64,000 nucleotides of DNA from Anagrus nilaparvatae. Taxonomy: Eukaryota > Arthropoda > Insecta > Hymenoptera > Mymaridae. Below, in pieces: positions 25,352-38,284 of this stretch (position 1 is its first letter; the number at the start of each line of letters is the position of its first letter). The notes below the pieces were generated by a model. The model was not told the origin of the DNA. It did no database searches and saw only the letters and a list, made by a program, of their open reading frames with translations. The position numbers and the translations under genes are program-made. The DNA lies in assembly GCA_022575985.1 (NCBI GenBank), contig JAKSXM010000007.1, forward strand, positions 11,596,501 through 11,660,500, written 5' to 3'.

Positions 25352-26560
25352 TTAATATCCAAGTCTGACTGATCTATGGCCTCTACGTTTTCCTTTTCCT
25401 AGAAAAAACAAATAAAAAATTTTTTAAATATACAATTTATAGGACGCAGACATTTGTCTAAATGTAATTGTCTTCAAAATGGTTTCAAAATAATTATAAT
25501 TTGTTTTGTAAAACAAATATATACTAATTAAAAAAAAAAAACAGAACAAGATGAAAATTTTTTAAATAATTTATTGTTTAATTAAATCACCATATAATTG
25601 TTTCCACGGATTCCCCACTTTATTTCAATAATTATATATTAGTCAAAATAAAACCCAAGAAGTTCAAAAAATTACCTTTTCTAGATGAAGAAGTTCCAGA
25701 TCCCGTACTACATCCAACTGCTTCATTTGTTCCAGTCCCATAACCAATACCAGTCATATCTAATACATAAATCCAAAAATTATTTTTAACTTGTTTACTA
25801 ATCATCGAAAAATATTCGAAAATCAGTGATTTTAAATTATTTTCACGAACCTAACCTCTTCGTATTATTCAAAGCTTTTAATTAAATTTATACCATTTTA
25901 CATCTTAATTGTAATTAAAGCTTAGATTTTATAATAATATAAATAAAATTACCTAAAATATTATCAAAATCTCTACTTTAATTAAGCATCTGACAAAATC
26001 CGTGTAAAAAATTTTAATTAAAATCATAATTGTAAGAATTATTTAAAAAAATATACAAATAAAACACTTTTTATGTAATAATAAAATTTTTTTATTTTAT
26101 TTAAAAAAAAACTGCCGTATGTGGACTTAGTATAAAATAAAATATAATTTATATGACGCGTTTCGGTAATGCCCACATATAAATTTATATTTGATCGCAT
26201 TTAAGTTATTAAATAATACCAAAATTATATCGAATCCATGTCAAATTTATAGTAAGCTCTTTAGAACACTGATTGTAATTCAATACATTAAGTGCCCAAA
26301 AAAGAACAATAGGATTAACAAAATAATTTGAGAAACTCAAAATTCGTAAATTATATCGATATGAATTTATATTGACGAAAAACTAATAAAAAGTACCCAT
26401 ATAGGTACCAATAGACTACTTAAAAAAAAAAAAATTTTTAGTTTTTCATCCCTCTTTTTTTTTTAAATTTTAAGTATGAGTAAAAAACCTTACCACCCAT
26501 TTGAGTACTATAGCTTATTAAAGATATTATCATAATAAATAAAATAAAAAAGTGTTTCAT
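25352..26560 (-). CDS. Small secreted Gly-rich basic peptide, copy 3
   Basis: Exons 26494-26560, 25676-25759 and 25352-25398 (minus strand) give 65 residues. Exon 1 encodes MKHFFILFIMIISLISYSTQ, a signal peptide like those of copies 1 and 2. Exon 2 encodes TGIGYGTGTNEAVGCSTGSG and a Ser run; exon 3 encodes GKGKRRGHRSVRLGY, strongly basic. Intron positions and phase (1) match the other copies, so it is a diverged paralog that lost most Gly-Tyr repeats and gained a cysteine and a cationic tail. A role in defence or secretion is possible but unproven. Confidence 0.68.
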
Positions 26561-26649
26561 TTTCAAAAAATTTTTTTGCAAAAATAAAAGTATGTTTAAA
26601 TTTAAATAAAACTTATATCTTAATAAATTTTATTATAAACTAATATCTT

Positions 26650-26657
26650 CTTTTATA
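26650..26657 (-). promoter_or_regulatory. TATA box of peptide gene copy 3
   Basis: Minus-strand TATAAAAG within ggtataaaagaagatatt, at a distance from the ATG (about 90 bases) similar to copies 1 and 2; the leader shares attaagat-aagttt. Confidence 0.55.
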
Positions 26658-27000
26658 CCACATTTTTGAAATTAGCAAATTTTTTATTATTTTTCAGCTA
26701 TTATTATTTTTTAATTATGAGCATCTATTGTAAACATATTTCGTAATATTATTTTTAGGATTTAAAAGTGTATGAATAATTGAAATAATTTGTTTTTCTT
26801 TAATATATTGTATAACTTATTTACATTTCCTAGATCATTTTGTTTTCTTAATTAATTCTTTTTTAAACAATGAATTATAAAAATTGCTTGTAGATTATAA
26901 AATGTTATTCAAAAAATTACGTTAACTCATTAACGCCGGGGCGGAGAGTTTTGGAAATGAGCAAAAATAAATATATTCCCTTACAGATAAGTGGCTAAAA

Positions 27001-28474
27001 AGTTCATCCTTCTAGTAAAATTTCATGCTCTTTCAGAATCTGACATTAGTTTTCACCTACAACCCTTAAAAATACCCTAAAAACGGGGGTGAAAGGGGTA
27101 GGTCAGGCATTATTAGGAAATGTTTGGAAAAATCAATGAAAAAAGTATCCAATTTTATTGAAAAATGTTTGAAAATAATATTTTTTATGTAAATTTAAGT
27201 AAACTTCGTATACATTGAGGTCTCATACATTTTGGCCCTATTTACAACACTTAAAAGGTGGATAGGGGTGGTACTTCAGTCAAAATACGGGTTTGGTTGT
27301 ATTATCACTGGGGAAAACCAGATTTGCTCTGAACCAGATATTTTATGGGTCGCTGAACACGAAAATCGGGGAAATTTAGCAGAGAAATTGGGGCTTCACC
27401 CTTAAATTTGCAAAAACTACCCCCAAAAAGGAGTTTTTTTTACATATTCGCATTTTGAGCACTCAGATTTGCACCATACGGGTTTTTTGGGTCGCTGATC
27501 AAGAATTTCGAATTCTTTTTCATAATTAATTAAAATTTCACCCCTAAATTGGTTGAAACTACCCCCGAAAAGGGGGTGTTTTTGCTATTTTCGTACTTTT
27601 AGCATCCAGTATATGCCAATATAGGTTTTTTGGGTCGCTAATCAAGAATTTCGACTCCTTTCTCAAAAATAATTAAAATTTTACCCTTAAAATAGCTAGG
27701 ACTACCCCTAAAAGGGGTGTTTTTGCTATTTTTGCACTTTGAGCGTCCAAAGTACATTTGTATACGTTTTTTGGGCCGCTAATCAAGAATTTCGACTCCT
27801 TTTTCATAAATAATTAAAATTTCACCCTTAAAGCATCTAAAACTACCAGTAAATGGGGTGTTTTTTTTATTTTCGCACTTTGAGCGTCCAGGATATACCC
27901 ATATTAGGGGTATTTTTAGCTATTTTAAGGGTGAAATATTGATTATTTATGAAAAAGAAGTCGAAATTATTGATCAGCGACCCAAAAAACCCGTATGGTG
28001 TGCAAATCTGAGTGCTCAAAATGCGAATATGTAAAAAAAAACTCCTTTTTGGGGGTAGTTTTTGCAAATTTAAGGGTGAAGCCCCAATTTCTCTGCTAAA
28101 TTTCCCCGATTTTCGTGTTCAGCGACCCATAAAATATCTGGTACTGAGCAAATCTGGTTTTCGCCAGTGATAATACAACCAAACCCGTATTTTGACTGGA
28201 GTACCACCCCTATCCACCTTTTAAGGGTTGTAAATAGGGCCAAAATGTATGAGACCTCAATGTATACGAAGTTTACTTAAATTTACATAAAAAATATTAT
28301 TTTCAAACATTTTTCAATAAAATTGGATACTTTTTTCATTGATTTTTCCAAACATTTCCTAATAACGCCTGACCTACCCCTTTCACCCCCGTTTTTAGGG
28401 TATTTTTAAGGGTTGTAGGTGAAAACTAATGTCAGATTCTGAAAGAGCATGAAATTTTACTACAAGGATGAATT
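27001..28474. repeat. Modular palindrome of about 1.5 kb
   Basis: Arms pair from 27001 to 28474 around 27737: the block ending ttttcacctac at 27060 pairs with gtaggtgaaaac at 28415. Inside the left half a module of about 140 bp starting with tttttgggtcgct recurs near 27347, 27487, 27627 and 27769; two modules face the other way near 27965 and 28110. The same module is in the Ir93a intron foldback. Confidence 0.85.
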
Positions 28475-28529
28475 TTTGAAAAAAAACATCCTATTCTGAC
28501 CAATTAAAATTAATTTGAAAATTTATTCG

Positions 28530-28870
28530 CTATCGAAAATTTTTTTGCTTTCTCCAAGAAGGTCGACCAAAAATTCAATAAACTTTAAAAAACTGAAAAT
28601 TTTTTTCCTGCAATCTCGTATGTCAATAATTTTGGGTTTGGGATAGAAATTTTCATTTTTTAATGCTCGAAAATTTTTTGGTTTTTTCCAAGATGATATC
28701 ACAATAGTTGAGATAAATTCAAATAAATTCTTCAACGTATCTTACTCAAAATTCTTCAAGATAAAAAACTTCAACTTTGAAAAATTTTAAACTTTCTTTC
28801 CTTAATAAAAAATTTTTAAGATCAATAACTTTCAAGGGAGCGAAATTTTTTGGAAGCAACTCAAATTTAT
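28530..28870 (+). pseudogene. Relic of a divergent IR gene
   Basis: 28690-28735 (acaatagttgagataaattc and following) translates as TIVEINSNKFFNV, matching TIVEINSHEFFNV of the IR copies (residues 174-186 of the 46413 gene). Flanks are not alignable by eye, so only a core survives. It lies 1.2 kb upstream of the first long IR. Confidence 0.5.
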
Positions 28871-29902
28871 AACTAGCTTTAAAAAATTTTGCACCCCTTA
28901 TACACGATTTACGAAGTATTTTTATGTAAAAATTAGTGAATCGTTAAATATTGGAATTCGATCCCAGATTTACTAAATTCGGGTGTATTAAAAAGTAAAT
29001 TAAAAAAAAAGAAAGAGATTAGGGGGATTTAATTTATATCTATGATTTAAAATTTGATATTTTTTTTTAAATTCTTTCAAAGGAAAGTATTTATAATTTT
29101 TTTATAACAAAAAGAAAATATTTTTAATATAAAAGTTTACAATTTTCAATGATTTTACATTAAATTTGACCTCCACTTGGTGAATTTCGTGTTTATTTAT
29201 TTTTTTTTTCAAATTATTTATATCAATATAAAAAACATTTAATTGTTTGATTACAAACAGATTTAAAAATTATGTATAATTTACAAAAATTACGCATAGG
29301 TTGTAAATTAGTGCAAAATTATAAAAAATTATAGTTACATGTTTATAATTTCTAAGCATAATTTGAGCTTAAATTTTGTTTTTACATAGTAAACGTAAAT
29401 TCGTTGCCAAGTTAAAAATAATTATTCCTGAAGTTATTGAAATTTTTAACACAAAATTATCCAAATTGTTTGGGAGTGATTACGTTCTCATTCATTATTT
29501 AACAAATATGAATAATTTATTTTGTTGTTATAAATTGGTTGCTAAGTTTTTGACTAAAAATGAGGTATAATTGCTTATGTTTTATCCTGGTTTATGAGTT
29601 GTTGCATTTTTTACATTCGTTGTCAGTATATTATTGTTAGTCAACGTTTATAATGTTTCTGACTTCTGTAGATATTAGATAATGTAGAAGTTTATTAATT
29701 CAATAAAATTGTTAACGAAATATTTTAATGAGAATTGAAGTATTCTTAAAAAAATAAAATTTCATAATTTATTTTAGAATTTTATAAATGATCCATAAGT
29801 AGTGCAGAAAATAAAATAATGAAAATGAAGAAAAAACATTTTTTTTACTGGCATATGTATGAATAAGTTTTAAAGGAAAAATTTCTGGATGAAAGAAAAA
29901 AA

Positions 29903-31720
29903 ATGAAAACTATCGTAATTTTATTTGTGTGTTTTTCTCCATTCATAAATGCTGATATTTTGGACACGATAATAACGAGTGTTGTTGAAGATGTGAAACC
30001 TCATCATGTAATGCTTTATACAGGCAATTTAAGTTCCGTTTAATTTAAAAACCAACATCAACCGGTTTCAAAAGCTTTGATGAAGTATGTTCCAATAACT
30101 GAAGTTAATATAAATAATTTACCTGATTTTATATATTTTGTCGCATCTGAAGATTTAATACCTAATCACCCAAAAGCTTACACTGATGGCAACGTTTGTT
30201 ATAATAGACGACTTGTTGCACCATTGCATGTCTTTGCTTTCAGTGACGATAAAAATCGAAAAACCACCAGAGGTTTACTAAAATCTGTTGGAAGATTAAT
30301 ACTCACTTTATTACTTGGCAGCAAAACAAAAATATTGTTGTTGATATTTTATAGTAACTTTTCCAGCAACGAAAAACAAATGATAATGAAATACATATTG
30401 CAATATGGGTTCATTGATACGACAATAGTTGAGATAAATTCACACGAATTCTTCAATGTATTTTATGCAAATCCTTACCAATCTCCCAACATCAAAGACG
30501 TGCAGAAAGTTTCTTCTAAAATAAATTTCTTCCCAGATAAGTTGAAAAATCTACATAAGTTTAGTTTGAAAATTGGTGTGCATGATTGGCCCGAGGCTTA
30601 TACATATAACGGTACAAATGAATTTACATCACCAGCGAAATTTCATATAAAATTACGACTATATAAAGTTTACAAAAGCTTTGAAAAATCTCTTAATGCC
30701 ACAACCTCATTCGTACCACTTCCAGAAGTTTATTACGATAGTGAGTTGATAGTTTTAGCTGATATTGAAAAACTTCACCAAGGCAACGTATACTTCACTT
30801 ATTATGTCCTGTTTTCTGAAAAATATATAGCATTAGTTCCTATATGTAATAAGAATGCATATAAGTTTGCTGATAATATGTATTACCTATTATTTTTATG
30901 TGTAATTTTACTCTTGATTCATGTAACATCGCGAATCCTAAAATTTTACTCTGAGGATTGGTCAATTTTTAATATTTTTGCTGTGTTGCTTGGTATAGGA
31001 AGTGCTAACCCTTCAAGTTTGCGCTCCGAAATAATTTATTTAGTGCTTGTTATATTTTCAATATTTTCTACAGACGAATTAATATCAGAGTTAACAAAAA
31101 TGGATCTTATTTCAAACCAGTATCCGCTTATTGAGTCTACGCAAGATATTTTCCAGCAAAATGTTTCAATAGCAGGAGTACCAAGTACAAGAATTTCTTT
31201 TTATAAAAATCTTTCCGAAGAAGTTAAAATGTTAGCAGATAATCTGAAAATAAAAACTGATAAAGAAATGTTTACACCTAACAGAAATGAAATAATTATT
31301 GTAAATGAACTTCTAGCGGATGAAATACTTTACATAACGACGACTTGGTATGGCAAAGAAATATTTACAAAAGTAGATTTGAATTTGCCAAGTTTTAACA
31401 AATATATGGACTTTGGGTTTGAATATCATCTCATCCAAAAATTCGGTAAAATTAATCAATGGGTTGCAGAAACTGGTTTGGACTTAAAATGGCAATCGGA
31501 ATATAAAGTACCGAGAATTGAGGCAAAAAAAAATCAGGCAGTTGAGCAAGATCAGAATATTTTATTTATGATTCTTTGTTATGAATTAGGCATTGGGTTT
31601 TGCTTGGCAAGTATTACATTTTTATCGGAATTATTTTATGTTTACTGCATAAAGAAGATAATAAGCAAGATGAAATCAAGAGTTCGTCCTTTACATTCAA
31701 AGCGTATTTTCAAAGTTTAA
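29903..31720 (+). pseudogene. Divergent ionotropic receptor with one in-frame UAA
   Basis: Intronless. The start at 29903 begins a signal peptide (MKTIVILFVCFSPFINA) and the frame is colinear with the intact paralog at 46413. Codon 47 at 30041-30043 is TAA where the paralog has TAT (Tyr); from there the frame is open for 558 codons to the stop at 31718-31720, 605 residues in all if read through. Topology as in the paralog: lobe S1, M1 (MYYLLFLCVILLLIHVTSRI), pore and M2, lobe S2, M3 (ELGIGFCLASITFLSEL). The C terminus has a few extra residues (RPLHSKRIFKV). No frameshift or other lesion is present, so it is a very young pseudogene, a polymorphism, or a receptor made by stop-codon readthrough. 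Confidence 0.85.
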
Positions 31721-32428
31721 ATTACTTAAATTTTATATTATTTAACATTTATTTAAGGGTGTGTTCTTCCAGTAATTATAACGTAATTTTTATAATTGAT
31801 TTTGTCTCAAAAAGATGTTACTTAATAAAAATATTTTTTTAAAGTTACTTTATATATTCATAATGAACACAAGAAAAATTTTTTTTTTTTTCTTATTTCT
31901 TTAACATGATGAGATGGCGCTGAAGTTGAAAAAAAAACTGCCAACACGATAATGAATAAACTATTAGTCCGATTACAATTTTTTTTCTAAGTTCCATTTA
32001 TGGGCCAAAAATTATATCATATTTCTTCTTTTTACTATTTACTTCATAATTTTTTTAATCTTACATCTTAATTATTTTTCATTGATGATAGTTTACTTTT
32101 TGCAAAAAGTCGTGTACTTTATGGTGATTTTTTTCTAAAATGATTCTATACCAAATTATGATGTGGGCATATTTGAATTAGAATTAGAATTAGAATAGAA
32201 CTTTATTTGTGTGAACAAAATAGTAAATATACATTTATAGATTATAACAGTCTTTACAAAGTATGTAATATAATGTTATAAATGTTTAAAATAACAGATG
32301 TATATAATTTAAAATATATAAAAATTAATAAATTTAATATTAAATGTATATTTATATATATAATAGTAATTGTAAATTAAATTTGGTGTTGATAAAATTT
32401 ATCACAGTTAGTTTAAGGATTATAATTA

Positions 32429-35400
32429 GGAGTGTGCGGTTTCCCGGATTCTCCGGTACCCGAGCTTCGGGTCGGTCCTGGATTTTTTCGGGTCGGGTCG
32501 GGACGGTCTTCGGGTATTCCCGAAAAGTTTCCGAGGTCCGAAGGTACAGTTTTTTCGTCTTAAATTTCCCTGGCATTATGATTACATGAACCTTATGCCG
32601 GGCATTTTTCGTTCACGCTTAAAAAAGATGAAAAATAGTCAAAAAAAAAGCTTACTAGAAAAGAATTATAATTTTTATTACCTATAAGTAATTATTTATT
32701 TTTCATGTAAATTAAACAAGGAAATAAATAATTTGCACTCTTTTTAACATTTATGCTTCCTATACTTACTGTTTTAAATTTGTCATTTTCTTAAAAAATA
32801 GTAATTGATCCTAATTTATATTTTTACAAAAATAATAACACAGGCACACAAAAAAAAAATCATGTACCAGAGGGTAGAGCCCCTGGTATAGGGGGTTTTT
32901 TAGTGGTGCTAAAACCGAATATGGCTATAGAAATGCAATAAAACTAGCCAATTCCCCCTCAGCGCCCACATATGCCTCCCGAAAATGAGAAAAATTTTTT
33001 CTTTTCGAAAAATGATAATTGAACTTTATACTCATGTTTTTTGGGATGCTGATACCAAATATGGATATAAAAAATGTTTTCAACCAACGTTTGGCTCTTT
33101 AGATAGCCCCAGTGCCCCCATTCATATGCCCCCAAACGGGTTAAAAATATTTTTCTTAAGAAAATTAAAATTCAAAGTGTATTCTTATATTTTTTGGGAC
33201 GGTGAAACCAAAAATGAATATAAAAAATGTTTTCTACTAATGTTTGGCCCTGTAAACCACCCCAGTGCCCCCATGCATCCCCCCAAAACGAGATATAAAA
33301 ATTTTTATTACAAAAACTAAAACTCAATGTGTATTCTTGTATTTTTTGAGACGCTGAAACCAAAGGTGAATATAAAAAATGTGTTTAACCAATTCTTGGC
33401 TCTCTAGACCACCCCAGTGCCCCCATTCAACCCTCCAAACGGGTTAAAAATATGTTTATTAGAAAAATTAAAACTCCATGCGTATTCTTATGTTTTTTGA
33501 GACGCTAAAACCAAAGATGTATATAAAAAAAGGTTCTTAACCAATGCTTGGCCCTCTACGCCACCACAGTGCCCCCATTCATCCCCCAAAATTGGTTGAC
33601 ATAACCCTCTTTGCATGGCGAGTCTCTTTTTGCATGCATTAATTTTTGAGCAGGTCAAACTTTTTTTTCTAATTGTCAAAAAAATAATAATACACTGTGA
33701 ATTTTAATATTCCTAATAAAAATATATTTAACCCGTTTGGGGGGTTGAATGGGGGCACTGGGGTGGTCTAGATGGCCAAGCATTGGTTAAACACATTTTT
33801 TATATTCATCTTTGGTTTCAGCGACACAAAAAACACAAGAATACTCATTAAGTTTTAGTTTTTGTAATAAAAATTTTTATATCTCATTTTGGGGGGATGC
33901 AAGGGGGCACTGGGGTGATCTACAGGGCCAAAAGTTCGTAAAAAAAAATTTTTATATTCATTTTTGGTTTCACCGTCCCAAAAAATATAAGGATACACTT
34001 TGACTTTTAATTTTCTTAAGAAAAATATTTTTAACCCGTTTGGGGGGGGGGGGGGGTATGAATGGGGGCACTGGGGCTATCTAAAGAGCCAAACGTTGGT
34101 TGAAAACATTTTTTATATCCATATTTGGTATCAACGTCCCAAAAAACATGAATATAAAGTTCAATTTTCATTTTTCGAAAAGAAAAAATTTTTCTCATTT
34201 TCGGGGGGCATATGTGGGCGCTGAGGGGGAATTGGCTAGTTTTATTGCATTTCTATAGCCATATTCGGTTTTAGCACCACTAAAAACCCCCCTATACCAA
34301 GGGCTCTACCCTCTGATACATGATTTTTTTTTTGTGTGCCTGTGTTATTATTTTTGTAAAAATATAAATTAGGATCAATTACTATTTTTTAAGAAAATGA
34401 CAAATTTAAAACAGTAAGTAAAGGAAGTATAAATGTTAAAAAGAGATGTCATTGAAGTCTGGAACGTTCATGGAAAAGCTAAAATATTTTACTTTTAATA
34501 GAAGTAAATAATTCCTGGATGCTTTAATGTAAAAATTGTTAACTCTAAACGTTTTTTTACTGAAAAAACTTTATTTCACAAAATTTTTATGACTAGCGAA
34601 TCCCGGAATCATTATAAAAATGGATAAATAAAATTTTCAACGGTTGAAAATTTTTTTTTCAAGATTATCTTTGAGAATTTTCTGCACCTAAATCTTGCTA
34701 AAAGTTTATCATCTATTGATTTTGAATCATTTGGATATATTTTTTTATCATTTGATTCCCGGCAAGAGTAATTTAAGCACTGAAAAATGAACATTTATAT
34801 ATATAGGTTAGAGTATCTTTTTTTTAAGTTTTTAAATAAATAAGAGTTATATTGCAAATAAGGTTTGTAAAATTATTTTTCATCTATCAATTCTAAACAT
34901 TGGGATAGCTTTTATTATTAAATTAAATCCTGGAAATACAATTGTAAGCATAAAAATGCAAGATCTCATAGTTTAAATATGATCGAATCATGCATAGTGA
35001 TGGTAAAAAGACTGTAAGATCCCGAAAACTTCGTGTACCTTTAAAAAATATTTGATAAGCCTTAATAAAACTGACATATAAGTCTTAGGAAAATCAATAA
35101 TATTTAGAATAAATAAGGCTCTTATCAATTTTTCATATTTTAATTTAATGTGTGTCCTAAATGCTTCAATTTTATATATTTGGCAGCAGTGCTATTCCAG
35201 TATTTTAAAATTATAGACCATTCCTATAAATTTTAAGCTAAACTAGCTGTTTTAATTTGGGAGCTAGGTATATCGCTGGCTTATAAGTATCTTTTACTAT
35301 TGATAGCTGGCATGTTTTGACGGGACTGTCTTTTGAAAATTCCATTCCTTTCTTAGTACTTAGATTAATTTCATTAAGGTATGTCACACATCTTACAAAG

Positions 35401-36352
35401 GAATACGTCCTCGGTCTTTCTAAATAAGTTTTCGGGATCTTAAATTAGTCTTATTACCATATTGGTCTTTATTTTACCACTTTGTATAAGTGGATTTAAT
35501 TTAACCTTTTTGAGTTCTCGTATTTTTATGCTTACAATTGTATTTCCAGGATTTAATTTAATAATAAAAGCTATCCCATTTTTAGAATTAATAGATGAAA
35601 AATAATTTTACAAACCTTATTTGCAAAATAACTCTTATTTATTTAAAAACTTTAAAAAAACGATACTTTAACCTATATATATAAATGTTCATTTTTCAGT
35701 GCTTAAATTACTCTTGCCGGGAATCAAATGATAAAAAAATATATCCAAATGATTCAAAATCAATAGATGATAAACTTTTAGCAAGATTTAGGTGCAGAAA
35801 ATTCTCAAAGATAATCTTGAAAAAAAAATTTTCAACCGTTGAAAATTTTATTTTTCCATTTTTATAATGATTCCGGGATTCGCTAGTCATAAAAATTTTG
35901 TGAAATAAAGTTTTTGCAATAAAAAAACGTTTAGAGTTAACAATTTTTACATTAAAGCATCCAGGAATTATTTACTTCCATTAAAAGTAAAATATTTTAA
36001 CTTTTAGGTTAGAAGTTTTTCCATGAATGTTCCAGACTTCAATGACATAAAAAGAGTGCAAATTATTTATTTCCTTGTTTAATTACATGAAAAATAAATA
36101 ATTACTTATAGGTAATAAAAATTATAATTTTTTTCTAGTAAGCTTTTTTTTGACTATTTTTCATCTTTTTTAAGCGTGAACGTAAAATTCCCGGCATAAG
36201 GTTCATGTAATCATAATGCCAGGGAAATTTAAGATGAAAAAACTGTACTTTCGGATCTCGGAAACTTTTCGGGAATACCCAAAGACCGTCCCGACCCGAC
36301 CCGAAAAAATCCAGGACCGACCCGAAGCTTCGGGTCGGGAAACCGCACACCC
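32429..36352. repeat. Triple palindrome, 3.9 kb, GTGTGCGG ends
   Basis: The outer arms 32429-32745 and 36050-36352 pair: gtgtgcggtttcccg at 32432 with cgggaaaccgcacac ending 36350. Between them lie two complete palindromes: 32740-34448 centred near 33591 (ggtataggggg pairs with cccccctatacc at 34287-34298) and 34445-36048 centred near 35239 (gactagcgaatcccgg at 34591 pairs with ccgggattcgctagtc at 35873-35888). The first holds repeated modules with ccccagtgcccccat and cccaaaacgg. Outer arms carry cgggtcgggtcggg blocks. No coding frame of transposase type. Confidence 0.85.
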
Positions 36353-38284
36353 CTAATTATAATTGATCTATCAGACTAGAAAGCAGAGTAAATTAGCAAC
36401 TAATTTATTATAATTGGACCTATTTTTAGACATCAACTTGCGCTATTTCATCATCATATATAAAAAATGAGAAATTAAAAAAATAATTTCTTTTTGTGTT
36501 TATTATAAGTAAGTACATAAAATAATTGTAAAAAAATTTTTTTATTACATAATAAACTTTTTCAGAAAATGAAACATAAAAATTACATTATTTTTAATCA
36601 AAACTGAAAAAATTCAGCCTTAAATTTTTTTGAATTAAATTATTCGTTTAAATAAGTTTTGTAACAGTGTAAAAAAAGTGAAAAATATATTATTTAAGAT
36701 ATTTTAATAATTATTTTTCAATATTATTCGCTAATGTTAATTTAATTATTCTAAAAATTAAAAAATTTTCAGAATTATGTTTTTTTGTAAATGTTTAAGT
36801 TGCTAATATTTTTACATCATCAATGAAAATGTAAACTTTAAAATAATTTTTTGCACTCAAAGCGCTAGGCGAAAAACTCTTGCGAGAAATTTTACATGAG
36901 ATTTCCCGCAATCGTTTTATGCGGAGGCCAGGCAAAAAATAACATAAACATCATGGGAGAAAAACTTCAGATTTTAGCGTGAACCATAATACGCGAGTCC
37001 GGTTTCAACAAGCACTCGTGCTAGTGCAGGTCAAGCTAGTACCAGAACTTTTGCTCCCTTGATAATACACTATTTTTTCAATTGTGCAAAAAGCAATAAG
37101 CTGAAAATATAGAATTATATTTTTTTCTAATAGTAGTTGTTGCTTATGAACTAGTTTTACAAATATTAATTTTTTTAATTTTATTCTTGAGTTTATATTT
37201 TTAATATACTAATACAATACAAAATATATTTTAGTGTTTGGTTTCAAATTATTGATTTTTATTATAGCAACATATTTGAGTATTTAAGTTCAATACAGTT
37301 TTGTTTATTTCAATAAATATATTGCGTGGAAAAGTCAAATCCAACAAGTAATTACCCATTTACTTGAAGAAAGAGAACTTTAAAGTAAATTTTCATGAAT
37401 AATTTATTTTTGATATTTAATCATTATTTCAATAAAATATAAACTTTTTAGACTAAAAACCTTAAAATCCCTGGTTTACATATAACATAAATAACCCCTT
37501 TTTAAGACAATTAATAGTAAAAATATTTTTCGCAAGTGGAATACGAGTTTAGAGACAAATTTAAATAGTGGTCATGAACTGTTCCGAGAAATTGAATTAT
37601 TGTTTTTGTTGTTTGAAAAAATTTTTTTTAATGTACTTTTTCTAGAACCAATTCATCGGTCCAGAAGTTATGTTAGATGATTTATTTTTGCTATTTTTTA
37701 TTTCTTCGTAACCTGTAAGATACATATTTGTTACCCCCAATCCACTTTTAATTATGTAAGACTATAAAAAGTTTTATGCATTTTATAAAACATTTCTATA
37801 TTTTTTTCAAAATAGAGGTTATTGCATACTTGTTTTTATATTTGTATTTCCATAAATCTAAAAAATTACTCTTGTAGCGCTTTTTCTTTATATTAAAAAA
37901 TATTCGAAGCAATAATTTGAAATCAATAAAATCAATTTATCAATTTTTAACATTTGTTATTATTAAAGGTCAAGAATAAACTTTATAAGCATATTTTTTT
38001 TTTCATAGTTTTAGTTGATAATGGGATAATGAATATATTTATTATTTATTGTGTGCCTTAACTGTCAAATTTCTCTGCTTAATTGTGTATGAATTAGTAA
38101 CTTTTAAGCATTCGCATAAATATTCAGCTAATTAGTTAAAAACTTAAATGATTGCTTAAAAATTAACAATTTACGCAAAATTCAAGCAAAGAAATCGTGT
38201 TTAAAAAAAAATGTAATGATTATTTTAAATTTGTAATGTGTTAAATATGTGAATAATTTGCAGAATGTTTTATTATGTTTGTAA
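36353..38284. other. Intergenic, AT-rich, no gene seen
   Basis: Partly duplicated downstream of the second IR: about 37740-38284 is close to 51230-51790. No reading frame with family resemblance. Confidence 0.45.

Noticed and set aside
33172..34224. Several 60-110 codon frames with WGD-WGH-type repeats
   Set aside because: They are the palindrome modules (ccccagtgcccccat) read on both strands; the mirrored frames come from the inverted repeat.
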